In this document: positions 10,527 through 21,031 of the stretch, one piece after another
Layout: each line of letters starts with the position of its first letter
How positions within the stretch are numbered: position 1 is the stretch's first letter
Origin: Turnera subulata
Taxonomy: Eukaryota > Streptophyta > Magnoliopsida > Malpighiales > Passifloraceae
DNA length: 64,000 nt
Assembly (NCBI GenBank): GCA_028386065.3
Contig: JAKUCV010004521.1
Location: forward strand, 35,509 to 99,508
Direction: 5' to 3'
The notes under the pieces: generated by a model
The model's input: the letters and a program-made list of their open reading frames with translations, nothing else
What the model was told of the DNA's origin: nothing
The model's database searches: none
Program-made: the position numbers and the translations under genes

Positions 10527-11188
10527 TTAACGATTCGGGACGACGTTGACACGGAAACTGTTTGGATCGCTGTTGATGTTGACCGTGACCCTGTTGCTCC
10601 ATGAGAACCACATGCCGCCCCTGTCATGTTGGCCAGGAATCTCGAACCGGTTTGCTTGAGGGAACCGGAGTGGGATGAGACCGTGATCGTCTCGCGGTTG
10701 CCACTGTGTCTCCGTCAGAAGAACCATGTTTGGTCTGTATTGGTTCTTCAAGTCCCTCAGCGTACGCGAGAACTCCTGTGCACGCCCTGCGACTCCTCTG
10801 CAGTTCCACACCAGCAGTTGTGCCTTTGGCCAGGTTGGAGGTGGACGAGTCATTCTGGGCATGCTTTGAGCCGTCATCGTGAGCTGGTAGTAGGCACCTT
10901 GCTCCACAGTTTGGCAAGTGGACTCCAAGTTGAACTCCTGTAGCCTCTCAGAGATGAAGAACATCACGGAGTTTGCTGATCCGTAGTAGGAGGTCCTCAG
11001 AGTGCCGTGATTCTCCAGGAAGAGGGTCTCTTCCATGGGAGTGATGAAGAACCGCGAGCCAGACGCGGCATTCTTCCAAGCTCGTTTGGTAGCTCTTCTT
11101 GACGCTCGTTGACCATGCTGTACGCCAGCCGGTTTCTCCTGCCAAGGTTGGCACCTTCGACGAAGAAAGCGGAGGATGGAGCAGGCAT
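10527..11188 (-). pseudogene. Antisense ORF A of element 1 (about 227 codons, frameshifted), endonuclease-like C-terminus
   Basis: The frame runs opposite to the LTRs. From the ATG at 11188 it reads MPAPSSAFFVEGANLGRRNR..., then shifts frame near 11070-11090 into a frame containing RFFITPMEET and ending VVPNR at 10527. The matching ORF in element 2 (20040-20722) is intact where this one is broken and the reverse, so the ancestor had one ORF of about 227 codons. The C-terminal 95 residues begin LLVWNCRGVAGRAQEF and include PNMVLLTETQ, resembling the start of a LINE ORF2 exonuclease-endonuclease-phosphatase domain. The ORF stops long before that domain's later catalytic residues. The N-terminal half is unrecognised. 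A TATA box lies upstream at 11297-11304. Confidence 0.6.
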
Positions 11189-11296
11189 TGTGTGGGGACG
11201 TTTTGGTCTTTTGTTTTTCAGCGTTTTGTGGTTTTGTTTGCCTGAGCGTTTTGTTTGCTTTTGATGCTTTAGATAATTTACACATCACCGCTCCTT

Positions 11297-11304
11297 CTTT
11301 TATA
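11297..11304 (-). promoter_or_regulatory. TATA box for antisense ORF A (element 1)
   Basis: TATAAAAG on the minus strand lies between CGCTCC and GGAGCG, which could pair. It is about 110 bp upstream of the ATG at 11188. The identical arrangement is at 19922-19929 in element 2. An earlier ATG (11285) is only 12 bases downstream of the TATA box, so it would lie before the expected transcript start; this favours the 11188 start. Confidence 0.5.
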
Positions 11305-11467
11305 CTCTTATGGGGAGCGTGATTACCCTTTTTTTTAATTATTTTTAGAATTTGCTTTTTGAAAATTTATCATAGCTTTATTTAATGCTTTGTTACTTTA
11401 CGCATTATCGGGCTACTAAGCCAGTGTTTTACAGCTCTTTTCTGACTCATGATTTTCTTCACTCTGG

Positions 11468-11716
11468 CTAATTTGTCTTTTCTTCCCATGGTCTTGCTAT
11501 ATTTTTCTTGCATCTTTTATCACTTGCATCCGTGGCCGTTGAGGCTAGATGGATGGGACCGTACCTCGACTGGAGTGTATTTGCGACAAGCTTACACCTG
11601 TTTGGACATCGTGGAGAGATGCGAGACGAGACAGACGTTTTTGGCTCATACGGACAATTGTGAACAAGTGGGTAACATGTCTTTCGAGGGACACAGGACG
11701 TGCTCGTGATCGTCAT
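11468..11716 (-). CDS. Antisense ORF C of element 1 (82 codons), unknown
   Basis: The ORF begins MTITSTSCVPRKTCYPLV and is shared with element 2 at 19518-19745 (MITGTSCVPRKTRYPLV). Matching blocks continue through SRISPRCPN and YGPIHLASTATDASDKRCKK. Amino-acid similarity holds over most of its length while surrounding DNA has indels. It is basic with several cysteines. I recognise no family. It could instead be a remnant exon of a longer captured gene. Confidence 0.4.
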   Translation of the reverse strand: MTITSTSCVPRKTCYPLVHNCPYEPKTSVSSRISPRCPNRCKLVANTLQSRYGPIHLASTATDASDKRCKKNIARPWEEKTN

Positions 11717-12245
11717 AGTTAGCTGCGTACGTCACGTTTCTCGGGATCGAGGATGAATACGATCGATCTAGAGCGCCGTCATGAAAACGTATCTTGTTTT
11801 AATTTCTTTTTTGTTTTGATTTTGTTAAACGGGTTTTGTTTTTAATTCCTTTATATTTAATTTTACCTTCTTATTATTGATTTTTGTTTTACTTTGAGAT
11901 GTTTTATTTTTTCCATTTAACATAAGACTTTGTAATATAAGAATTTTGATATAAAAAGGAAATTATTTTATTTATTTTATAAAGATTTACAACAGGAGAA
12001 GGAGTACTCTACGGAGCTACTTGCTTCTCAAGATCTTTTACAAGCTTTATTTTTGATGCCTTTGTGTTTGATTTTATATTTTTATTGTCAAGTTTTATTT
12101 TGCCTTGAGATGTTTTGTTTTTAACACAAAATTTCGAGACAAGGGTTTTATTTTAAGGGAAAACTTATTTTATTAATTCATAACAGTTTTACATCGGAGA
12201 AGAAGTACCCTACTGAGATACTTGCTTCTCTAAGTCTTTTACAAG

Positions 12246-12587
12246 TTACTGGACGTTCCTCAAGTGAGGGAACAGCTCCACGCACGCCAGTTCGATTTGC
12301 GCCACCGCCGAGCTGATCTTCCTCAACGAGACGTTCAGTTGCGTCAGCTTCTGTTGCGGAGTGCTGCTCTCAGCTACCGCCTTGCCCTTCTTGTCTTCAG
12401 CCTTCTTTCCGGCACGCTTCTTCCGTCGTTTTGGGGAAACGACCATGTGCTCCTTCAGGCCGATGATGTTGGTCTTGAACCGTTTCTTTGGAGGTTCTTC
12501 ATCGGAGCTTGTCGGGAAAGCCGTGCCGCCGATATAGCTGTTGTTCTTGGAGTCTGAGGTAGTCCTTGATCTCAGTGGAGAGTCCAT
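12246..12587 (-). CDS. Antisense ORF B of element 1 (113 codons), basic, nuclear-signal-like
   Basis: Open frame starting MDSPLRSRTTSDSKNNSY. It has two lysine/arginine clusters resembling nuclear localisation signals (PPKKRFK near residue 32 and SPKRRKKRAGKK near residue 51). The C-terminal third is predicted helical (LTQLNVSLRKISSAVAQIEL). A TATA box lies 34 bp upstream of the ATG. The copy in element 2 (from 18800) has two stop codons but is otherwise very similar. No family is recognised. Its location, antisense and just inside the 3' LTR, is the same in both elements. Confidence 0.5.
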   Translation of the reverse strand: MDSPLRSRTTSDSKNNSYIGGTAFPTSSDEEPPKKRFKTNIIGLKEHMVVSPKRRKKRAGKKAEDKKGKAVAESSTPQQKLTQLNVSLRKISSAVAQIELACVELFPHLRNVQ

Positions 12588-12620
12588 GACTGTGTGTGAA
12601 GTGTGCCAGTCATGAGGTTT

Positions 12621-12630
12621 GGTATTTATA
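12621..12630 (-). promoter_or_regulatory. TATA box for antisense ORF B (element 1)
   Basis: TATAAATACC on the minus strand, 34 bp before the ATG at 12587. The same box in the same place is at 18758-18767 in element 2, where a downstream AATAAA near 19217 could serve for polyadenylation. Confidence 0.5.
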
Positions 12631-12761
12631 AGCAGATGAGATGTCGCTTAAGGGTATAAGCGGTATCTCATGTTGAGGTTGGACACCTGGCAGAGTGTGC
12701 CAGAATCTTATCGTGGTAGGACCCACGGATAAGATGGAATTTCGGGGACGAAATTCCTTTT

Positions 12762-12774
12762 AAGGTGGGTAGAC
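12762..12774 (+). promoter_or_regulatory. Polypurine tract of element 1
   Basis: AAGGTGGGTAGAC lies immediately before the 3' LTR and after the conserved block ttcggggacgaaattcc. This is the position at which plus-strand DNA synthesis is primed in LTR retrotransposons. Confidence 0.75.
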
Positions 12775-15700
12775 TGTAACAGCCCGGGTAAAATTTGGAT
12801 TTTTACCGGGACTGTAAAAGTCGTTTTACCGTGATTTACTGTTGAATTAATCTTGGGTAATTAATTCAAGGTAAATCGGGAGTCATTTTTCGAAACCGAG
12901 AGTTTTCTCGCGCTCGGGAGTATCCTTTAATTAACCGAGCCTCGATTTTCAATTCCGAGACTTGGACGACGTTCAGGGGTATTAACTAGATTTTCCGAGC
13001 CTAAGTTGTATTTTCGAACATGGGACGGAATTTGTCAGAAAGACGGATATGCCCTATGCTTTGAGCAGACTAAAGCCGGAACGGAGGACATCGCCGGACA
13101 AACGTATTGGCCGACGCTCGAGACGCGTTTCTCTCCCCCGGGCTAACTCTTCCTCTCTCTCGTTTCTTTTTCTTTTCTAATTTTTCTACTCTCTTTCTTT
13201 TACCTATCTTTTCCTTTAATTTTCTCTTCTCCCTTCTTATTTTCTTTTTCTCTTCCTTTTCCTTTCTTTTCATTACCTTCTTCTCCTCCACTAGCGGCCA
13301 CCCACCCACCATCTTCTCCACCTTCTTTCTTTAATTTATCTCTTCCCTTCCACTATCTCCTACCAACTCCTCTCCACGCCGGCCACCCACCTCCCACCAT
13401 CTCCATTTTTCTTTTTTCCTTTTCTTCTTCTATATTCTCTTCTCTTCCTTCTTTCCTGCTTCCATCTTCCACCCGACACCATCAACCCATCTCTTTTCTT
13501 TCTTCTTCCTCCCCGTGTACCACCGCACCACCAACCTCCATCCACCACCCATCACCACCGTGCACTGCAACCTGAACCAGCCACTTCACCACCAACTCGC
13601 GCGACCGCTGCAAGTCTCCACCACTGAACCACCACCAGTGCTTCGTTCCTCGCGCACACCGCCACGTCACCGCTCTCCTTCCTCGCACCTCCGTCCTTAG
13701 CCACACCTGCACCTCGATGCCGCGCTAGCATCTCCGGCGATGCTCCTCTCCCTGCGTTGCATTCTGCCTCGCCGCCTCCTCAAGCACAGCAGCTACGCGA
13801 CCCCGTGAGCCGACGCCTGCGGCACCTGCATCGCCTTCGTCCTCCTCACATTGCACCACTGCCGAGCCTCTTCCTCCTCGCGCCTTCGACCTTCACCGTG
13901 CCTGCACCCGTCGCCTCTTCACCGGTAACACCCCGAGCGCTCCTCCTCGGTGCACCGCCGTCCGCAGCCGACCACTTGCTCACCTGTCACCTCACGTTGT
14001 CGCGTCGACCGCACCAAGGCGAGTGCTCACCTTCACCAACGACCCCTGCACCACAAAGCCAACGCCCTCTCGTCACCACCATCCTCATCTATGCCTTCTT
14101 CTCTGCATCAGCAGCTAGCCACCTCGCGACGCTCGCCCCGAGCTGCTGCCTCGCCTCGACCGTCCGCAGCTCACGCTGCAACACCCCCCCAGGTGAGCAC
14201 GGTGCACCAAGGTTAAAGAAGACCCATGCTTTGGGCTGCATGCATATGGGCTGGTGATGTTGGGTTTCTATTCATGCATATGGGCTGGTGATGTTGGGTT
14301 TCTATTCATGCATATGGGCTTGTGATGTTGGGTGATGCATGCATAGGTAATGGGCTTGGGTTTTAGTTTGGGTTGTAATGGAAGTTGGGCTTAAGGCTTA
14401 GGTGTTAGTGGTGGGCTGACAGTACTAGGTAGTGGGCTGGGCAGCACTGTTCACGGCCCAATCCAAGTTAAAATAAAATAAATAATAAATAAAATAATAA
14501 AATAATAATAGTAATACTAATAATAAAATCTGACTTATATATTTTTATGATTAATACTTTGAAAATTAGATCGTGGTAGTATTTTGGAAAACATAAATAT
14601 GATTATTATGGAATTTTGGGAAATGTTTTTATTAAAAATATATTACTTGGAAAATATATATATGTACATATGTTATCTTTCTCAGAAAATTATAGTAATT
14701 ATTATTTTGGGAAATTATAATTATTTTATGAAAATATATCTTGAAAAGGATTTTAATTAAAGTATGGCACCGAAGCAGTATTCGGATATACGTACGGTAA
14801 ATATTTTCGGTAAAAGATAATAATATCGAATAAGAACCGGGATGGGTAATTTCGTAGTATTGGCATCATTGCATACCAAATATGTGCATTTATGTGAGTG
14901 TAAATTGTCTTGTTGTATAGGTTCGGATATCGGGCAGTTTCCCGAGGAGCCGGCGTCGGACCGGTCACTGTTTTCCGGAGTTGAGTAATCGGCCAAGGTG
15001 AGGATGGATTTCCTTCAATATGTGCCTTATTACTCGGTTATTTTGTTTTGATGATTATTGCATGGTTGGATGTTGTAGTTGCTGTGTTTTGGGTTCGGGA
15101 TGTTTATCCCGGTGTCTTGTTTGGTACTTTTGGGATGTCTATCCCCGTGTCGGTTTTTCTGTGTCTTTTGGCACTAAGTAAATGGAATAATTAATAAATT
15201 GTGACAAGGATGTCGATCCTTGGTATTTTGGATGGGATGTCTATCCCGGTATTTTGTTAGGGATGTCGATCCCTACGATTTGATTTCGATAACGATAATA
15301 TAATTGTCGCGTGATAGGTAGTGGTACGATTCGATGGTTAGAAAACTGTTTCGTGGTGGCCTTGACCTGGGTTACTTGATAAGCATGTCTATGCTTGGGA
15401 TGTCTATCCCTGGGATGTCTATCCCGCGATATATATTTGGGATATCTATCCCTGGGTTCGTATTTTTGGGATGTCGATCCCTGGGTTCTCTGATTTGGTC
15501 TGGCACTCGGAATGTGTTGATAACCAGGTTTGATCATTAGCTTTTCCGTGACGGGGCCTGGAAAGATAAAATTGGACAATTGATTTTATTTGAGTCTTTT
15601 CAGTTTTGGGTCGAGTCTTTGGGTTGGGCTGTTTAGCCCGTGTTTTTGACTTGAGTAGTTATAGTGTGCATACTGATCGTCTTTCCATTGTCGTGAGCAC

Positions 15701-16049
15701 TTCGGACTCACCCCTCACCTGCGGGCTTTCATCCCGTAGGATGAGTTGTTTCATTTACAGGCTTGGTGCATTCCAGACAGGCTGCAGCGTCATCCCTTGG
15801 ACAGGGCTCGGATCCATAGTTTGCATGTGTCGCATACAGTGTTAGTGAGTTATTTAAGTCTTTCGCTGTGCAATGTTTTCGCTATTATTGGGCCATTGGG
15901 CCGGATTTTTTACTTATGTTGTTTTATTATTTTGGGCCGTTGGGCCGAGTTATGGTTGTTTACACTGTATGCTAGGCCTTGTTGGGCTGGGTTGTCACAG
16001 TTTCGGCTTGTGTTTACTGTGTACGGTAAATACGGGTCGGGGCGTTTCA
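12775..16049 (+). repeat. 3' LTR of element 1
   Basis: This 3275-bp LTR begins TGTAACAGCCCGGG and ends GGGGCGTTTCA. It is close to the left LTR throughout, with small indels such as a 20-bp difference near 13592 and one extra hairpin copy near 15395. The donor-like GTGAGC is at 14193, the AG/GT-bounded block at 14921-14997 and the paired conserved hairpins at 15693-15740. Confidence 0.88.
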
Positions 16050-16654
16050 TGCTACAAGTTATAAAATTAACTATGTTTGTCTTAATCAAACTCACGTTTT
16101 AAATTATAAAAAAAAATAATCATGGTGTTAGTTAAGTTTTAATACGAAAATATTGAAATGACTAAATTATTGCTAATATTTATTATATTGAGAAAGTTAA
16201 TGTAATATATTAAATTTTTTATTATAATAATATATTAAAATTAATAGTTACAAAGGAGAGGAATATATGAAAAAAAAAACTTTTAAGAATAGCTAAATTT
16301 TCTAACACAATAGCTTTGGTAGAACAATAGATTTGATTGGGAATAGGAATATACGGTTTGTCAATTTTTTTTATTGAATTTTGTCACTATAAATAAACCT
16401 ATCTAAAATTGGTTCATTAGGATTATAATTCCTTTTATGATTTGAATTGTATAAAAAGAAGTTGTGTACTCGATTAAGTTTTTCACGGTAGAAGGTAGAA
16501 GGTTTTGACGGTAGAAGTACGAGCTAATTGTGAGATTGGCTTGTGTGTGTGAAACCAGATGCAGATGAGGATGCATCGGTTAACGAGTTTCATACACCAT
16601 GAAGAAGAAGACTATAAGGATTATCTCAAAACAATGCTATGCGGTATGCTATTA
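16050..16654. other. AT-rich spacer between element 1 and the Helitron
   Basis: No gene is recognised. A TATA-like tataaaaag is at 16450 and a short ORF starts at 16559 (MQMRMHRLTSFIHHEEEDYK), but it runs straight into the Helitron and the inverted LTR, so I do not call it a gene. Confidence 0.4.
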
Positions 16655-16754
16655 TCTATACTATTTATAAAAGCATGTAGACAGAAAAACATCAAAACAG
16701 CGAAACATACGAAACTACTAAAATACCCTTTATTAATTAAATCACCATATATTA

Positions 16755-18613
16755 TGAAACGTCCCGACCCGAATTTACCGTACACAGTAAACACAAACCG
16801 GAACTGTGACAACCCAACCCAACATGACCCAGCATACAGTGTAAACAATAGAAATCCGGGCTCAGCAGCCCAAGGTAAAAACAATAACAATAACTCAACT
16901 GGCCCAATGACCCAATAATATCAAAAGTAATGCACAGCGGAAGACTTATAAAACTCACACAAACACTGTATGCGACACATGCAAACTATGGATCCAAGCC
17001 TGTCCAAGGGATAACGCCGCAGCCTGTCTGGAATGCACCAAGCCTGTACAACAAACAACTCATCCTACGGGATGAAAGCCCGCAGGTGAGGGGTGAGTCC
17101 GAAGTGCTCACCGACGAAGGAAAGACAATCAATATGAACACTAAAATTACTCAAGTCGAAAACACAGGCTAAACAGCCCAACCAAAAGACTCGACCCAAA
17201 ATCGGTCCAAGACGAAAAGACTAAAACAAATTCCAATTATCCAATTTTATCTTTTCCGGGCCCCGTCACGGATAAGCTAGTGGTCAAACCTGGTTATCAA
17301 CACATTCCGGGTGCCAGACCAAATCAGAGAACCCAGGGATCGACATCCCAAAAATACGAACCCAGGGATAGACATCCCAAAAATACGAACCCAGGGATAG
17401 ACATCCCAAAAATAACAAACCGGGATAGACATCCCAAGCATAGACATGCTTATCAAGTAACCCAGGTCAAGGCCACCACGAAACAGTCTTAAACCATCGA
17501 GTCGTACCACTACCTATCACGTGACAATTATATTATCGTCGTCAAAATCAAATCACAGGGATCGACATCCCTAGTCAGGATACCGGGATAGACATCCCTA
17601 TCCAAAATCAAGGATCGACATCCTTGTCTCAATTTATTAATTATTCCATTATACTCAGTGTCAAAACGACTCAGGGATAAACATCCGACCTTACCAGCGG
17701 GTTTCAGCGTCGTGACGACGGCAGGAGAGCGGGGAAGGAAAGGCAACCACGGCTGCGGCATCGGGCGGCTTGGAACGGCGCGAGGGCGGCGGCAACTGGG
17801 CACGGCAGCAGCTGCTGGTGCTGCAGGCGGCGGGAGAAACAGATCCGACGGGTTCTACATCGGGTCTGAGGCGCGTCAGGGAGCTGCAGGCGGTGGTACG
17901 CGACGGCGACAGCAGGGGTGAGGTCGCATCGGCCCCGCGAGCACGGCGGTGGTGGCGGTGTGGCGAGAAGACGGTCGGAGGCGTTCGACATGAACAGTGG
18001 CAGGGAGGCTGGCGGTGAACAGTCACCGGGTTTTTCTGTTTTTCTTTCTTTTTTGTATTTTCTTTCTTTTTTTTCTTATTTACAGTGTTTATTATTATTA
18101 TTATTTTTTTCCTCTCCTTCTTCTTTCTTTTTTTCTTTTTCCTGATTTTCCTCTTTTTTTTCTTTTTCCTAATTTTTCTTCTTTTTTTTCTTTTCTTTTT
18201 TTCTTTTTCTCTCCTTTTTTTTTCTCTCTCTCTTTTTTTTTCTTCACCTCTCTTCCTCTCCTTCACCGGTTCTCTTCTTCTTTTTATAAACTGAAAACTT
18301 ACTATTTAGCTTGTGATAATCAATAATGCCATTCGTCCGCATTACGGGCGAATCCGATCCGGACCAGAAAATAACCGATACCTCCTTAGTTATTTTCCGA
18401 TGTGATTTTCCGAGAAATTCCGAAACCCGAAAAATACCAACTTAGTTCTGAAAAATCCACGGGAAAATCACGAGCGCGGGAAAACACTCGGATTCGAAAA
18501 ACGACTCCCGATTTACCTTGAATTAATTACCCAAGATTAATTCATCAGTAAATCACGGTAAAAAGACTTTTACAATCCCGGTAAAAATCAAAAATTTTAC
18601 CCGGGCTGTTACA
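16755..18613 (-). repeat. 3' LTR of element 2 (1.86 kb, internally deleted)
   Basis: It keeps the terminal blocks, the hairpin array and the GC-rich and purine-rich segments. It lacks the AT-rich stretch and the AG/GT-bounded block: at about 17690-17697 the hairpin region joins directly to the GC-rich segment. On the plus strand the purine tract appears as the T/C-rich run at 18030-18280. Confidence 0.85.
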
Positions 18614-18626
18614 GTCTACCCACCTT
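18614..18626 (-). promoter_or_regulatory. Polypurine tract of element 2
   Basis: The plus strand reads gtctacccacctt, the complement of AAGGTGGGTAGAC in element 1. It is followed by the conserved aatttcgtccccgaaattcc block. Confidence 0.7.
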
Positions 18627-18757
18627 AAAAAAAATTTCGTCCCCGAAATTCCATCTTATCCGTGGGTCCTACCACGATAAGATTCTGGCACACTCTGCCA
18701 GGTGTCCAACCTCAACATGAGATACCGCTTATACTCTTAAGCGACATCCCATCCGCT

Positions 18758-18767
18758 TATAAATACC
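18758..18767 (+). promoter_or_regulatory. TATA box for ORF B copy in element 2
   Basis: TATAAATACC lies 33 bp before the ATG at 18800, matching the arrangement in element 1. Confidence 0.5.
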
Positions 18768-18799
18768 AAATCTCATGACTGGCATACTCACACACAGTC

Positions 18800-19177
18800 A
18801 TGGACTCTCCACTGAGATAAAGGACAACCTCTGACTCCGAGAACAACAGCTACATCGGCGGCACTGCTTTCCCAACAAGCTCCGATGAAGAGCCTCCAAA
18901 GAAACGGTTCAAGACGAACATCGTCGGCCTGAAGGAGCATATGGTGGTCTCCCCAAAGCGACGGAAAAAGCGTGCCGGCAAGAAAGCTGAGGACAAGAAA
19001 GGCAAGGCGGTAGTTGAGAGCAGCACTCCGCAATAGAAGCTGACACAACTGAACTTCTCGCTGAAGAAGATCAGCTCGGCGGTGGCGCAGATCGAACTGG
19101 CGTGCGCGGAACTGTTCCCACACATGCAAAATGTCAAAAAGATTGAAAAAGATCTAGAGAAGCAAGTATCTCCATAG
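18800..19177 (+). pseudogene. ORF B copy in element 2, with two stop codons
   Basis: It starts MDSPLR and then hits TAA where element 1 has TCA. A second stop (TAG for CAG) follows after SSTPQ. Between and after the stops the protein matches element 1 closely, including the two basic clusters and the helical C-terminus. The 3' end is longer than in element 1 (reads on through KKIEKDLEKQVSP to a stop). A canonical AATAAA follows near 19217. Confidence 0.55.
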
Positions 19178-19517
19178 AGTACTTCTTCTCCTGTTGTAAA
19201 ACCATTATGATATTAATAAAATAAATTTCCTTTTTAAATCAAAATTCTTATATTACAAAGTCTTATGTTAAATGGAAAAATAAAACGTCTCAAAGTAAAA
19301 CAAAAATCAGTAATAAGAATATAAAATCAAATATAAAGAGATTAAAAACAAAACCCGTTTAACAAAATCAAAACAAAAAGAAATTAAAACAAAATATGTT
19401 TTCATGAATGGTGCTCGTATCGGACGTGAACATCCTCGAATCATGAAACGTAACTCGCACAGCTAACGGTGACATCCGTTAACTTCTTGAAGAAGATATC
19501 CGACAACTGGCAAGGCG

Positions 19518-19745
19518 ATGATCACGGGAACGTCCTGTGTCCCTCGAAAGACACGTTACCCACTTGTTCTCGAAATTCCGCATAAGCCAAAAACGTCTGA
19601 CAAAGCTCGTATCTCTCCACGATGTCCGAACAGCTGTGAACTCGTCGCACATGTACTCTACTCGAGGTACGGTCCCATCCGTCTAGCCTCAACGGTCACG
19701 GATGCAAGTGATAAAAGATGCAAGAAAAATGTAGTAAGACCATAA
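19518..19745 (+). CDS. ORF C copy in element 2 (75 codons), unknown
   Basis: This is the counterpart of the 82-codon ORF at 11468-11716, with the same core (TSCVPRKT, RISPRCPN, TDASDKRCKK). The ends differ slightly by indels. No family is recognised. It lies between ORF B and ORF A on the same strand. Confidence 0.4.
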   Translation: MITGTSCVPRKTRYPLVLEIPHKPKTSDKARISPRCPNSCELVAHVLYSRYGPIRLASTVTDASDKRCKKNVVRP

Positions 19746-19921
19746 AAGAAAAGACAAAGTAGCCAGAGCGAAAGAAAATCATGTGATGGAAATAGGCTGA
19801 AAAACTCTGGCATGGGTCCGAAAAACGCGTAAAGTGACAAAGCATAAATGAAAGCAACGGTAAATTTTCAAAAAGCAAAATCTTTGAAAATCAAAAACGG
19901 TAATCACGCTCCTCATATGAG

Positions 19922-19929
19922 TATAAAAG
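19922..19929 (+). promoter_or_regulatory. TATA box for ORF A copy in element 2
   Basis: TATAAAAG lies 111 bp before the ATG at 20040, inside the pairable CGCTCC...GGAGCG motif, as in element 1. Confidence 0.5.
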
Positions 19930-20039
19930 AAGGAGCGGTGATGTGTAAATCATCAAAGCATTTAAAAAGGAACAAAACGCTCAGAAAGAAAACAAAACCC
20001 AAACGTTCAGAAAAACAAAATACCCGCTTCCAAAATACG

Positions 20040-20722
20040 ATGCCTGCTCCTTCATCAGTTTTCTTCGTCGAAGGTGCCAACCTTGGCAGAAGGAATCGTC
20101 TAGCCCACAGCATGGTCAACGAACGTGCTGAAGAACTTCCGAACGAGCTCGGTAGGATGCCGCGTCTAGTCTTTGTCGACGAGCTCTACTCCTCGAGATT
20201 CTTCGTCACTCCCATGGAAGAGGTGTTCTTCATAGAGGACCACGGCACTATGAGGACATCCTACTACGAATCGGCAAACTCCGTGATGTTCTTCATCTCA
20301 GAAAGGCTACAGGAGTTCAACCTGGAGTCCACTTGCCAAACTGTGGAGCAAGGCGCCTACTACCAACTCTCGATGACGGCTCAAAGCATGCCCAGAATGA
20401 CTCGGCTACCTCCAACCTGGCAAAGGCACGACTACTGGTGTGGAACTGCAGAGGCGTTGCAAGGCGTGCTCAGGAGTTCTCGCGTACCCTGAGGGACTTG
20501 AAGAACCAGTACAAACCGAACATGGTTCTTCTGACGGAGACGCAGTGGCAACCACGAGACGATCACGGTCTGATTCCACTCCGATTCCCTCAAGCTAACC
20601 GGTTCGAGATTCCTGGCCAACAGGACAGAAGCGGCATGTGGTTCTCGTGGAGCGACAGAGTCACGGTCAACATCAACAGTGACACAAACAGCTTCCGTGT
20701 CAACGTCGTTCCAAACCGTTAA
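20040..20722 (+). pseudogene. ORF A copy in element 2 (one frameshift)
   Basis: From ATG 20040 the frame is open through the N-terminal half (MPAPSSVFFVEGANLGRRNR, SSRFFVTPMEE, YYESANSVMFFISERLQEF). It is lost near 20425, just before the endonuclease-like part, which continues in the next frame as LLVWNCRGVARRAQEF and ends VVPNR then TAA. In element 1 the break is elsewhere. Both copies therefore descend from one intact ORF. The 683-nt span is one base short of, or two over, a multiple of three, fitting a single indel. Confidence 0.6.
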
Positions 20723-21013
20723 ATGTATTTTCTTTATTTTTATAAAAATCAAAAATCAATGTAATATTTCTCTTTTTTATAAAATATCATGTAATATTTC
20801 CCTTTGTAATGAAATTATCAGTATTATCAATAATATGTCTATTTCCGCTTATTATGGCATCATTTACCTCTTATGTGTATGCTCTACGACAGCTGGCGTC
20901 CCTTGACTGGATCCATAATGCACTTAACTAAATGATATTAAATAATAAACAAATGGAGCGAACTATGCAAACAAGACAACAAACACACAAAGACTTCCTA
21001 ACAAGACCTAACG

Positions 21014-21028
21014 CCCGCTCCGCTACCA
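21014..21028 (-). promoter_or_regulatory. Primer-binding site of element 2
   Basis: The plus strand reads cccgctccgctacca, the complement of TGGTAGCGGAGCGGG, three bases from the 5' LTR. Identical to element 1. Confidence 0.7.
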
Positions 21029-21031
21029 AAA

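Larger units (their letters stand above)
6948..16049 (+). mobile_element. Non-autonomous Ty3-like LTR retrotransposon (element 1) with antisense ORFs
   Basis: Two near-identical LTRs of about 3.27 kb (6948-10220 and 12775-16049) flank a 2.55-kb interior. A primer-binding-site-like TGGTAGCGGAGCGGG follows the left LTR after a TTT spacer. A purine-rich AAGGTGGGTAGAC precedes the right LTR, just after ttcggggacgaaattcc, a block I associate with Tekay/Del-type chromovirus 3' ends. The interior has no gag, protease, reverse transcriptase, RNase H or integrase frame in the LTR sense; only a short sense ATG near 10334 (MDPVKGRQLS) could be a gag vestige. All conserved ORFs are antisense. The expected TSDs do not match (TATAG left, TGCTA right), and the left LTR starts CG instead of TG, so one end may be altered or recombined. 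Confidence 0.85.

Noticed and set aside
16559..16918. 119-codon ORF with an upstream TATA-like sequence
   Set aside because: The frame runs across the Helitron end and into the inverted LTR, so most of it is transposon sequence read by chance.
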